Part shown: in pieces, positions 1 to 7,773 of the stretch | How the letters are laid out: each line of letters begins with the position of its first letter | How positions within the stretch are numbered: position 1 is the first letter of the stretch | Origin: Alphaproteobacteria bacterium | GTDB taxonomy: Bacteria; Pseudomonadota; Alphaproteobacteria; Puniceispirillales; Puniceispirillaceae | Length of the DNA: 64,000 nucleotides | Assembly: GCA_016779005.1 (NCBI GenBank) | Contig: JADHOL010000008.1 | Coordinates: 21,265-85,264, forward strand | Direction of reading: 5' to 3' | The notes under the pieces: model-generated | Told to the model about the DNA's origin: nothing | Database searches by the model: none | What the model saw: only the letters and a program-made list of their open reading frames with translations | Program-made: the position numbers and the translations under genes

Positions 1-2
1 AA

Positions 3-416
3 AGAGATGCTATTGCGTTTCTAGGTATTTGTGTTGGTATGCAACTAATGGCATCAAAGGGCTTTGAAGGGAACGCTGTTTCAGGTTTGGATTGGATTAG
101 TGGTAATGTGGTACCTCTAAAACCAGAGCCTGTAGCTAATTTTAAAATTCCTCATATGGGATGGAATAAAATAATGTTGCAAAATCATCATCATCCGTTC
201 TCATCCCAAATAGCAAATACATTATTTTATTATTTTGTTCATTCCTACCATTTTGTGCCAGATAATCCTGAAGATTGCCTTGCCGTAACAGATTATGGTG
301 AGACAGTGACAGCGATAATTGCAAAAGAAAATAAAATTGGCACACAGTTTCATCCAGAAAAAAGCCAAAAGGCTGGCTTGAACTTACTATCCGCATTTCT
401 GAACTGGCATATTTAA
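3..416 (+). CDS. hisH: Imidazole glycerol phosphate synthase glutaminase subunit HisH (5' end outside window)
   Basis: Glutaminase half of the HisH-HisF synthase: it releases ammonia from glutamine and passes it to HisF in histidine and AICAR synthesis in the cytoplasm. The reading frame is already open at the window edge (first full codon at base 3). The nucleophile elbow GICVGMQ, with the catalytic Cys encoded at about bases 30-32, and the C-terminal QFHPEKS motif carrying the catalytic His and Glu are both visible. About 137 codons are present, so roughly the first 70 residues of a normal 200-residue protein are missing only because of the window cut. The stop abuts the next start codon, so it is co-translated with the GNAT gene. 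Confidence 0.95.
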   Translation, partial: RDAIAFLGICVGMQLMASKGFEGNAVSGLDWISGNVVPLKPEPVANFKIPHMGWNKIMLQNHHHPFSSQIANTLFYYFVHSYHFVPDNPEDCLAVTDYGETVTAIIAKENKIGTQFHPEKSQKAGLNLLSAFLNWHI

Positions 417-983
417 ATGAATGATGAATTTATTATAGCTGATAAAATTTTAACATCTCAATCCCGCGAACCCATCTTAACAGTTGAGACGTTAGATGAC
501 TTAGATGCGAGTGATTTGAGCGAGATTTGCGATGCAACAGAAGAAGCCATTCAGGCAGGTGGCGGCTTTGGTTGGGTCTCACCCCCCTCACGCTCGGTTT
601 TAGAGAATTATTGGCGCGGTGTTTTGCTGATTCCAGATAGGGTATTAATTATTGGAAAATTAGATCACGTAATTGCCGGTTCTTGTCAAATTCTGAAACC
701 CCCTCAAAATAATGAGGCACAAGCCTTTAGCTGTCAGTTAACAACTTTTTTTCTTGCGCCATGGGCACGTGGTTATGGAATGGCAAGTCAGCTCGTGATT
801 GAGGCAGAAAATTATGCAAAATCAAATGGTTTTAACACTATTAATCTGGATGTAAGAGCAACACAAGATCGCGCCATTCACTCCTTTGAGACGTTAGGTT
901 TCACAAAGATTGGAACCCACTCAAATTATGCATTAATAGATGGTGAGTACGTTACAGGCTATTATTTTACGAAACAAATTTAG
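417..983 (+). CDS. GNAT-family N-acetyltransferase inside the his operon
   Basis: Putative acetyl-CoA-dependent N-acetyltransferase of 188 residues. The acetyl-CoA binding motif A is seen as RGYGM at residues 118-122 after a beta-strand (TTFFLAPWA), and the C-terminal GNAT half follows with FETLGF near residues 157-162. A conserved-looking GGGFGW stretch lies at residues 48-53. Its ATG follows the hisH stop with no gap and hisA starts 9 bases after its stop, so it is part of the his transcript. It has no known role in histidine synthesis; the substrate cannot be told from sequence. Codon use and base composition match the neighbours, so recent transfer is not apparent. Confidence 0.85.
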   Translation: MNDEFIIADKILTSQSREPILTVETLDDLDASDLSEICDATEEAIQAGGGFGWVSPPSRSVLENYWRGVLLIPDRVLIIGKLDHVIAGSCQILKPPQNNEAQAFSCQLTTFFLAPWARGYGMASQLVIEAENYAKSNGFNTINLDVRATQDRAIHSFETLGFTKIGTHSNYALIDGEYVTGYYFTKQI

Positions 984-992
984 AAGAACAAT

Positions 993-1733
993 ATGCATAT
1001 ATATCCGGCAATAGATTTAAAAAATGGACAGGGCGTTCGATTACTGCATGGTGATTTTGAAAAAATGACATTATATGCACCAGATGTGGCAGTGCAGGCT
1101 GATGAGTTTGTATCTGCTGGATGTAGCTGGATTCATGTTGTTGATCTAGATGGTGCATTACAAGGAAAGCCAGTAAATATAAACGCTGTAGAGCAGATTT
1201 TAAAAGCTGGATCAAAAGTTCAGCTAGGGGGCGGAATTCGGGATTTAAAAACGATTGAAGATTGGCTCTCAATAGGTGTTGACCGTCTCATTCTAGGAAC
1301 AGCAGCTTTAAAAAATCCAGCATTGTTAAAAGAAGCTGCTCAATTATTTGAAGGAAGAATTGCAATTGGTGCTGATGCCAAGGATGGTATGATAGCAGCA
1401 GAGGGGTGGTTGGAGGTAAGCAGCGTTCCTGTAATAGAACTTGCCAAGCGATTTGAGGATTGCGGTGTTGCTGCAATTATTTTCACAGACATTAGCCGTG
1501 ACGGAGCATTAACAGGTGTAAATGCTGAAGCTACAGCGGCCCTAGCACAGGCAATTGATATTCCTGTAATTGCGTCTGGCGGGGTTAGCGGAATAGAAGA
1601 TATAAAGGCATGCGCAAGACTGGCCCATTTTGGTATTGATGGTGTCATAACCGGGCGCGCATTATATGATGGTCGCTTATCTCTTCAAGATGCAATTGAA
1701 ACAGCAGCCCGGTTAGCGCTAGAGGATAGATAG
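993..1733 (+). CDS. hisA: Phosphoribosylformimino-5-aminoimidazole carboxamide ribotide isomerase HisA
   Basis: Amadori isomerase converting ProFAR to PRFAR in histidine biosynthesis. It is a (beta/alpha)8 barrel of 246 residues, the usual length. The first catalytic Asp is D8 in PAIDLKNG and the second is D128 in GADAKDG; the phosphate-binding half-barrel motifs are the LGGGIRD stretch at residues 78-84 and TDISRDG at 165-171. It lies between the GNAT gene and hisF, with 1 base between its stop and the hisF ATG, so translational coupling with its barrel relative HisF is expected. Confidence 0.97.
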   Translation: MHIYPAIDLKNGQGVRLLHGDFEKMTLYAPDVAVQADEFVSAGCSWIHVVDLDGALQGKPVNINAVEQILKAGSKVQLGGGIRDLKTIEDWLSIGVDRLILGTAALKNPALLKEAAQLFEGRIAIGADAKDGMIAAEGWLEVSSVPVIELAKRFEDCGVAAIIFTDISRDGALTGVNAEATAALAQAIDIPVIASGGVSGIEDIKACARLAHFGIDGVITGRALYDGRLSLQDAIETAARLALEDR

Positions 1734-1734
1734 T

Positions 1735-2496
1735 ATGCTCGCTTCTAGAATCATTCCATGTCTTGATGTGCATGCAGGCAGAGTAGTTAAAGGCGTTAAT
1801 TTTGTTAATTTAGTCGATGCGGGCGATCCAGTTGAGCAAGCAAAATTATATGATGCAGCAGGTGCAGACGAGCTTTGTTTTCTTGATATTACAGCAAGTC
1901 ATGAAAATCGCGAGACGATTTATGATGTGATTTCCAAAACAGCGGAAAACTGCTTTATTCCTTTAACAGTTGGGGGCGGCGTAAGAGAAGTTGCAGATTT
2001 CAGGCGCATGTTGCTATCAGGTGCAGATAAAGTTTCTGTAAATTCGGCTGCGGTTGGCGATAAATACTTGTTATCAAGAGCAGCTGACAAATTCGGGGCA
2101 CAATGTGTTGTTCTTGCAATTGATGCGAAAACCAATGAAAACGGTATGTTTGAAGTATTTACGCATGGGGGCAGAAAGCCAACAGGGATAGATGCAATAA
2201 AATGGGCAGAAGAAGCTGTTAAATTAGGGGCAGGAGAAATCTTACTTACCTCTATGGATGGCGATGGCACCAAAAAGGGATATGATTTACCTATGCTAAA
2301 AGCTGTCTGCGATGCTGTAACGATTCCAGTTATAGCATCTGGAGGAGCGGGTAGGGTTGATCATTTTGTTGATGCTGTGAGCGTTGGTCATGCCTCTGCT
2401 GTATTGGCAGCTTCTGTTTTTCATTTTGGAGAAATATCCATAAAGGAAGTTAAAGAAGCCATGAGTAATGCCGGAATAACGATACGACCGGAATAA
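1735..2496 (+). CDS. hisF: Imidazole glycerol phosphate synthase cyclase subunit HisF
   Basis: Cyclase half of imidazole glycerol phosphate synthase; it uses ammonia from HisH to convert PRFAR to IGP and AICAR. The protein has 253 residues. Catalytic D11 ([14 protein letters not shown]) and D130 ([10 protein letters not shown]) are present, as is the TVGGGVR phosphate loop near residues 78-84. The last codons are altered by a 17-bp tandem duplication: the natural end AGITIR is followed by Pro-Glu-stop encoded by the second repeat copy. Without the duplication the frame would run four codons on (Asn-Glu-Phe-Leu) to a TAG. The change lies outside the barrel core and should be harmless. Confidence 0.97.
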   Translation: MLASRIIPCLDVHAGRVVKGVNFVNLVDAGDPVEQAKLYDAAGADELCFLDITASHENRETIYDVISKTAENCFIPLTVGGGVREVADFRRMLLSGADKVSVNSAAVGDKYLLSRAADKFGAQCVVLAIDAKTNENGMFEVFTHGGRKPTGIDAIKWAEEAVKLGAGEILLTSMDGDGTKKGYDLPMLKAVCDAVTIPVIASGGAGRVDHFVDAVSVGHASAVLAASVFHFGEISIKEVKEAMSNAGITIRPE

Positions 2497-2504
2497 CGAT
2501 ACGA
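2471..2504 (+). repeat. 17-bp perfect tandem duplication over the hisF stop codon
   Basis: The 17-base unit CCGGAATAACGATACGA occurs twice back to back (2471-2487 and 2488-2504). The first copy encodes the end of HisF; the second supplies the stop codon now used (2494-2496). The copies are identical, which suggests a recent slippage event. Confidence 0.95.
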
Positions 2505-2568
2505 AATGAGTTCTTGTAGCAATAAGCCAAGTCTATATAAGCCAATCTTACATAAGAAGGAGCTAGAG

Positions 2569-2898
2569 ATGACCTTTTCAGCGTTAGAGAAATTATTAAA
2601 AACGATAGAAGAGCGCAAAACAGCACATGCTGATAGTAGCTATACCGCATCACTATTAGCACATGCTCCAGAAAAACCAATCCGCAAGCTTGCCGAAGAA
2701 GTAACAGAGCTATTAATAGATGTTATGAAAGGGGACAGTAACGGCGCAACAAAAGAAGCTGCTGATGTGTTGTATCATTATCTGGTTGTACTTGCAGCAG
2801 CAGATATTTCGTTCTCGGACGTGTTATCTGAATTAGAGAGCCGTGAAGGTGTTTCAGGTCATGCTGAAAAACAAAACCGACCTAAAACTTCAATATAA
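2569..2898 (+). CDS. hisE: Phosphoribosyl-ATP pyrophosphatase HisE
   Basis: Hydrolyses phosphoribosyl-ATP to phosphoribosyl-AMP, the second step of histidine synthesis; all-alpha MazG-like fold. The 109-residue protein shows the metal-binding pattern KLAEEVTELLID and the second helix EAADVLYHYLVVL. The frame is open from an ATG at 2506, but the ATG at 2569 is preferred: it has a strong AAGGAG ribosome site 7 bases upstream (2557-2562), gives the normal family length and begins with the usual first helix. Like most alphaproteobacteria, HisE is a stand-alone gene, not fused to HisI. Confidence 0.93.
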   Translation: MTFSALEKLLKTIEERKTAHADSSYTASLLAHAPEKPIRKLAEEVTELLIDVMKGDSNGATKEAADVLYHYLVVLAAADISFSDVLSELESREGVSGHAEKQNRPKTSI

Positions 2899-2919
2899 AA
2901 TCATGAATGGAGGCCAGAA

Positions 2920-3288
2920 ATGACACATCCTTTATATGATACCAATAATATTTTTGCTAAAATTCTTCGCTCCGAAATCCCATGCAAAAAGCTGGATGAA
3001 TGTGATTACACATTAACCTTCCATGATATAAATCCACAAGCCCCCATCCATGTATTAATTATTCCCAAGGGGGCCTATATAGATATGGATGATTTTGCCC
3101 AAAATGCGTCATCAGAAGAACAAGCTGCTTTTTTGGTAGCGATAGGAAATGCAGCCAAGCTAACGGGGGCATCTGAAAATGGCTATCGTCTAATAACCAA
3201 TATCGGCGGCTTTGGTCATCAAGAAGTACCGCATCTTCATGCGCACATACTCGGCGGAGAGCCTATTGGCCCGATGCGCGCTCGCTAA
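2920..3288 (+). CDS. hinT: HIT-family nucleotide hydrolase (HinT-like)
   Basis: Histidine triad purine nucleoside phosphoramidase of 122 residues. The defining HxHxH motif is His105, His107 and His109 in VPHLHAHILGG, and the N-terminal NIFAKILRSEIPCKK stretch is typical of HinT. A clear GGAGG ribosome site stands 7 bases before the ATG. It follows hisE by 21 bases, the usual alphaproteobacterial arrangement at the end of the hisHAFE cluster, so it is probably co-transcribed. The exact cellular substrate is not known for the family. Confidence 0.92.
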   Translation: MTHPLYDTNNIFAKILRSEIPCKKLDECDYTLTFHDINPQAPIHVLIIPKGAYIDMDDFAQNASSEEQAAFLVAIGNAAKLTGASENGYRLITNIGGFGHQEVPHLHAHILGGEPIGPMRAR

Positions 3289-3389
3289 TTATGCATATGC
3301 ATTCATAAGCCTATACCAAGCTTAATCATCTCTTCGCACTTACAGGTTAATGTGGAATCTCATTATGACAGTTTGTAAGGCAAATAATC

Positions 3390-4675
3390 ATGAATTCCAC
3401 TGTAAAAACGGTCTCTTTTAGTGGGCTTTTTGCAAATGACGTACTTGTGCAGGTTCATATATCTACCGGTCTTCCAAGTATAACTATTGTTGGATTAGCC
3501 TCAAAATCAGTTGCAGAATCTAAAGAGAGAGTAAGAGCAGCCTTGTCAAATATGGGCCTGGCCCTGCCACCAAAGAGAATATCAGTTAATTTATCTCCGG
3601 CAGGAATGATTAAAGAAGGCGCTCATTTTGATTTGCCAATTGCACTTGCAATTATGATAGCAATGGGCGCTTTGCCTCAGGAATATTTGGACGAAACCAT
3701 TATTCTAGGAGAGCTGTCACTTGATGGCTCTATATTATCCGTATCTGGTGTTTTGCTGGCTGCAATGTCTGCATCCGAAAAAGATATGTGCCTGATTTGT
3801 CCTGAATCAAATGGCGCAGAGGCCGTTTGGGCTAACGAGCTGAAAATAATTGCTGCCCCTACGCTACATGCTTTATGCAATCATCTTCGTGGAATTTTGC
3901 CGCTTAATTACCCGGTTGCTAAGCTGAGTGAACCTGAAAAACAAAAATCTGATATGGCAGATATAAAAGGTCAGGAAACCGCAAAGCGCGCTTTGGAAAT
4001 AGCCGCGGTTGGCGGTCATAATTTGCTAATGATAGGCGCACCAGGGGCTGGAAAATCAATGCTCGCAGAAAGAATGAAATCCATATTACCAGAATTATCC
4101 GCAGCCGAAGCTCTATCAATTACAATGATTCATTCCATTAACGGCACGCTTCCAGAGCCAATCAAACGATCAGATACCCTGCTTCTTTTCAGTTAATTGC
4201 AGCGATGAACCCGTGCAGATGCGGGTTTCTTTCTGATCCAAATAGGGCATGTTCTAGAGCGCCAGACTGCGCGGTGCAATATCAGAATAGAATATCTGGA
4301 CCAATGTTAGATAGATTCGATATGATAATTTTTCTGGGTAGCTTATCAGCAAGTGAACTCTTATCACTTGAAACAGGCGAGACAAGTGCCCAAATCCGCA
4401 CAAGAGTAAAAAACGCACGTGCGCAGCAAAGTTCCAAACACAGAAAACAGGCACAATTAAACGCAAAATTATCAGCTGATTTTGATTTTGAATTAACAGA
4501 TGAAGCGAACGAATTATTGCATAAATCTATTGATAAATTTGCGCTTACGGCGCGTGGTTTTCACAAGATATTAAGAGTTGCAACTTCGATACAGAATTTG
4601 GAAAATAAGGATGTGTTATACCCACATCATTTGGCAGAGGCGCTTAGTTATCGAATTCAATCTATTAGGACATAA
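3390..4675 (+). pseudogene. comM: Broken ComM/YifB-type Mg-chelatase AAA+ ATPase
   Basis: ComM is a hexameric AAA+ helicase that promotes branch migration during natural transformation. The N-terminal part (3390-4196) has the Lon-like domain and an intact Walker A (GAPGAGKS near residue 216). The C-terminal part (from about 4172, open to 4675) starts with RYPASFQLIAAMNPC in another frame and carries the GPMLDRFD motif and C-terminal Mg-chelatase domain. At about 4165-4172 the two are joined directly. Comparison with the family indicates that some 70-75 residues are missing: the RPFR-PHH region, Walker B (VLFLDELPEF-like) and the following helix. Frame change plus loss of the catalytic core means no working protein. 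Neither half shows other stops, so the event looks recent. Confidence 0.88.
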
Positions 4676-4704
4676 AACAAGAAGTAAAACCGAGCGGGGC
4701 TTTT

Positions 4705-5664
4705 CTAGTTTGCTCTTAGTTTTGCAGCATTCTTTTCAATTATTTCCCACGTTAATTCAGCAATATTAACATTTGAGAATCGTTCGATTTCTCGTATTCC
4801 GGTTGGTGACGTAACATTAATTTCCGTTAAATAATCGCCAATAACATCAATTCCTACAAATAATAGCCCGCGCGCTTTAAGCGTTGGTCCAATCTTCTCA
4901 CAAATATAGTGATCTCTGTCTGTAAGCTCACACGGCTCTGCCCTACCCCCAACATGCATATTGGAGCGCGCTTCGTTTTCTGCAGGAATTCGATTAATAG
5001 CACCAACAGCCCTACCATCAACAATCATAATGCGCTTATCACCATTTCGCACAGCTGGTAGGTATGCTTGAATCATTAAAGGCTCTCTACTGATGCCAGA
5101 AAACATCTCCAGCAAAGAATTTAGATTTTGGTCATTGGCTTGAAGCCTGAATACACCAGCTCCGCCATTTCCATAAAGTGGCTTGATAATAATATCCTTA
5201 TACTTCGCTCGAAAGGACATTATTTTTTCAAGATCGCTGCTGATTAATGTAGGAGGCATTAGATCAAGAAAATTAGTAACCAGAAGTTTTTCTGGTGCGT
5301 TTCGAACTTCTCTTGGGTTGTTAATTACTTGCGTTGTTTTTGGAAGCTGTTCTAGCAGATGAGTAGCTGTAATATAAGCCATATCAAAGGGGGGATCCTG
5401 ACGCATTAATATGACGTCAAATATTTCTAATGGGGTGGTTTTTGAGGGGCCAATGGTTACATGATTGCCAACCACATCCCTTAATGTTACCGCCTGTACT
5501 TTTGCGCTAACCACACCCTCTTCCCAGCTTAAATCCTCTGGCCGATAAACGTGAACAAGATGTTCTCGCCTCTGTGCTTCCAAGGCAAGTCTGAAGCTTG
5601 TATCCCCATTAATATCAACCTCATCAATAGGATCCATTTGGATGGCAATATGAAGGTTTGTCAT
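4705..5664 (-). CDS. gshB: Glutathione synthetase GshB
   Basis: ATP-grasp ligase joining gamma-glutamylcysteine and glycine to give glutathione. The 319-residue protein has the N-terminal substrate domain with RQDPPFD at residues 88-94, the ATP-binding lysine in IIIKPLYG and the flexible glycine loop GNGGAG at 165-170, and the C-terminal EINVTSPTGIREIE motif. Length and motifs are those of the proteobacterial GshB family. It starts 3 bases after the stop of the BON lipoprotein gene, and is last in a minus-strand series rsmI-yraN(broken)-BON-gshB, an order often seen in alphaproteobacteria. It converges on broken comM with 29 bases between. Confidence 0.96.
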   Translation of the reverse strand: MTNLHIAIQMDPIDEVDINGDTSFRLALEAQRREHLVHVYRPEDLSWEEGVVSAKVQAVTLRDVVGNHVTIGPSKTTPLEIFDVILMRQDPPFDMAYITATHLLEQLPKTTQVINNPREVRNAPEKLLVTNFLDLMPPTLISSDLEKIMSFRAKYKDIIIKPLYGNGGAGVFRLQANDQNLNSLLEMFSGISREPLMIQAYLPAVRNGDKRIMIVDGRAVGAINRIPAENEARSNMHVGGRAEPCELTDRDHYICEKIGPTLKARGLLFVGIDVIGDYLTEINVTSPTGIREIERFSNVNIAELTWEIIEKNAAKLRAN

Positions 5665-5667
5665 GTA

Positions 5668-6258
5668 CTAATCGCGCGGGTCATCTTGAAGAATAACATA
5701 ATTTTCCACTCGCTTTACGTAGGATAAATTACGGGCATGCTCTATCACCCTGTCACGCTCAGCTTCATCTTTCGCAATTCCAGTAAGATAGACAATTCCG
5801 CTAACAACTTCGATAGAATAGTTAAGTGAGTTTATGTTCAAATCGGTAATTAATAACCGGCGAAGATTAGCAGCTGCAGCTGCATCCTTAGCCCTATCTT
5901 TCAGAGATACTTTTTCAGCTATTTCAATCTCATTTATAACAGAACGAACCCCGCGAACTTCCCAAGCTAATTTACTTGCTTTTACTTTTAGTTCTTGATT
6001 TTCGATCCTACCTATCAGAAGAACATTACCATCATCTACCTGAATTGATATTCCCTCAACCAAATCCATATCTGTCTGAACAAATTTATCTCTGATTTTA
6101 AGAGAGATAGAGGTATCATTTATAGAAGTAGCAAACCCTTTTTCTGAACTTGAAGCCCCGATAGCAGCAACACCCCCTGCTAAAATAGCACCAGCACATC
6201 CAGACAGCTGAACGGCAATTATGGTAAGTATTATCGCTGAGAAAATTCTGTTAAACAT
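5668..6258 (-). CDS. BON-domain lipoprotein
   Basis: Probable outer-membrane or periplasmic lipoprotein of 196 residues. The signal peptide ends in a lipobox LSGC with the acylated Cys at position 21. Two BON domains follow, about residues 45-112 and 122-190, each with the VLLIGRI / VYLTGIA type Gly-containing strand. This is the architecture of OsmY/DolP-like proteins, which bind phospholipid and help outer-membrane integrity; which of these it resembles functionally cannot be told. It overlaps no gene but sits 3 bases upstream of gshB, so both are likely on one transcript. Confidence 0.88.
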   Translation of the reverse strand: MFNRIFSAIILTIIAVQLSGCAGAILAGGVAAIGASSSEKGFATSINDTSISLKIRDKFVQTDMDLVEGISIQVDDGNVLLIGRIENQELKVKASKLAWEVRGVRSVINEIEIAEKVSLKDRAKDAAAAANLRRLLITDLNINSLNYSIEVVSGIVYLTGIAKDEAERDRVIEHARNLSYVKRVENYVILQDDPRD

Positions 6259-6312
6259 CTACGTATTTCCTTTGATACGAATTATTCATAATCAGATATT
6301 CAATATCTTATA

Positions 6313-6682
6313 TCAGAATACAGATTCGGATTCCATGACATCTTTTTTAATATCGAAGTAAAACCAGCCATTCCATAATATAATGTCACTTTCTATCGAA
6401 AGCATACAATCATTATAGCGGTTGTTTTCACTATAGTTAGAGAAGAAATAGATAATGGCGCGCTTTAAGTGTTGTTGTTGCGAGAATGAGGGCAAAACGG
6501 TCTCCAGCCCAATTAGCCATTCTTTATAAGGGTTGGTATTTGCGCATTATTATATCAATTTCACCAAAAGGGGTTCTGGCTCTTTTTTTGATAAGTCGCC
6601 AGCCCATTAATCGATATAGAAAAATAATTAGTATTTCTGCACGCCTGCCATTCTTTTCCGAGCGCTGCCGTGCTGTATTCAT
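6313..6682 (-). pseudogene. yraN: Broken YraN-family (UPF0102) endonuclease-like gene
   Basis: Reading the minus strand from the ATG at 6682 gives a clear YraN N-terminus: ENGRRAE-like (KNGRRAEILIIFL) and GEIDIIMRK, then a stop at 6524-6526 after 52 codons. A second frame, open from about 6540 down to the stop at 6313-6315, gives the YraN C-terminus (LPSFSQQQHLKRAIIYFF, then a strand resembling RFDV). The family hallmark FVEVKxR, which should follow GEIDIIMRK and belongs to the nuclease core, is absent in every frame. The two parts are out of frame by one base, and about five or more codons seem lost. Position between rsmI and gshB is the normal yraN location. Confidence 0.82.
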
Positions 6683-6692
6683 CTATTTATGT

Positions 6693-7538
6693 TCATCTAT
6701 TTTTTGTTTTCGAATTCATAATGGTTAACGCAAGTCCATAGACTTGTTTTTTTTGCATTCCAGTTAAAATTGAAACCTCGTTAACAGCATCTCGCAAGCT
6801 TAATCGTTGCAGTGCCTCTTTTAATAACACATCGATTTGAATAGAATCTTTTGGTAATGCCTCACCAAGCTCACCAGCAATAACAAGAACAATTTCTCCT
6901 TTGGGGGGTCCTGATTTTTCATAATGAGATATAAGCTCTTCTAAAGGGGCGCTTCGAACTTCCTCATAAAGCTTTGTGAGCTCCCTTGCTACTACAGCAC
7001 GCCTATTTCCATAAATAGACAGCATTGTTTTCAAGTGGGTAAGTAGCTTGGACGCTGTGCTAAACCAAATTTGTGTTAATTGAGAATTTGATGTTTGCAG
7101 GATAGATTTTCTGCTGGCAGCTAATGTTGCGGGCACAAATCCGTTGAATGTAAATTTGTCTGTCGGTAACCCAGATACTGTTAGTGCCATAATGGGGGCA
7201 GTAGGCCCTGGCATTGCTGTCACGCGAATATTCTTCTCATGGCACGCCTCAACAAGTTTAAATCCAGGGTCTGAGATTAAAGGGGTGCCAGCATCACTTA
7301 CCAATGCAACAACCTTTCCTTGTTGCAGTTCAGACAAAAGAAATGGTCTTATCGATGCCCCATTATGGTCATGATAACCAATAAACTTTCCAGGCACTTC
7401 TATATCCAACAGCCGTAATAATTTCTTTGTAGTTCGGGTATCTTCGCAGGCTATAATATTGGCATCTCGAAGAGCGTTGGCTGCTCTAACAGACATATCT
7501 TCGACATTACCAATAGGGGTTGCTATTATCACTAACAT
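6693..7538 (-). CDS. rsmI: 16S rRNA 2'-O-ribose C1402 methyltransferase RsmI
   Basis: Tetrapyrrole-methylase-fold enzyme that methylates the 2'-hydroxyl of C1402 in the decoding centre of 16S rRNA. The 281-residue protein shows TPIGN at residues 7-11, CEDTRTT at 31-37, SDAGTPLISDPG at 81-92 and MPGPTAP with SGLPTDKF, all standard for RsmI. Broken yraN starts 10 bases after its stop. It is divergent from lppC across 235 bases, the usual rsmI/lppC head-to-head arrangement in proteobacteria. Confidence 0.96.
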   Translation of the reverse strand: MLVIIATPIGNVEDMSVRAANALRDANIIACEDTRTTKKLLRLLDIEVPGKFIGYHDHNGASIRPFLLSELQQGKVVALVSDAGTPLISDPGFKLVEACHEKNIRVTAMPGPTAPIMALTVSGLPTDKFTFNGFVPATLAASRKSILQTSNSQLTQIWFSTASKLLTHLKTMLSIYGNRRAVVARELTKLYEEVRSAPLEELISHYEKSGPPKGEIVLVIAGELGEALPKDSIQIDVLLKEALQRLSLRDAVNEVSILTGMQKKQVYGLALTIMNSKTKNR

Positions 7539-7758
7539 TAATTTTTTCCCTAAAGGATGTTTTTGAAGTATATATTAAACAACGGAACAGAATATTACAT
7601 AACCTGTTGGTTGAATTTAGGGTAGATGGCTTTTTAAACTAAATAAATTACTATGTAATGAGCTATAATTGAAATTTCGGAACGAATTTATGATGTTCAC
7701 TATATACACTAAAACAAATAGTACTTATTTCAAACTGTTTGTGGGCCTTACCAATTTT

Positions 7759-7770
7759 TGTAACGTTACA
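7759..7770. promoter_or_regulatory. 12-bp perfect palindrome directly before the lppC start
   Basis: TGTAACGTTACA reads the same on both strands and ends 3 bases before the preferred ATG of lppC (7774). It is in the place where a ribosome site would be expected. It may be an operator or chance; it also casts some doubt on which start codon is used. Confidence 0.35.
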
Positions 7771-7773
7771 AAT

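Noticed and set aside
6486..6728. 80-residue plus-strand ORF in the rsmI-BON gap
   Set aside because: The opposite strand shows YraN protein similarity, which explains this stretch better.
7669..7773. Upstream TTG/ATG starts for lppC
   Set aside because: They put about 30 residues ahead of the signal peptide, which would prevent export as a lipoprotein.
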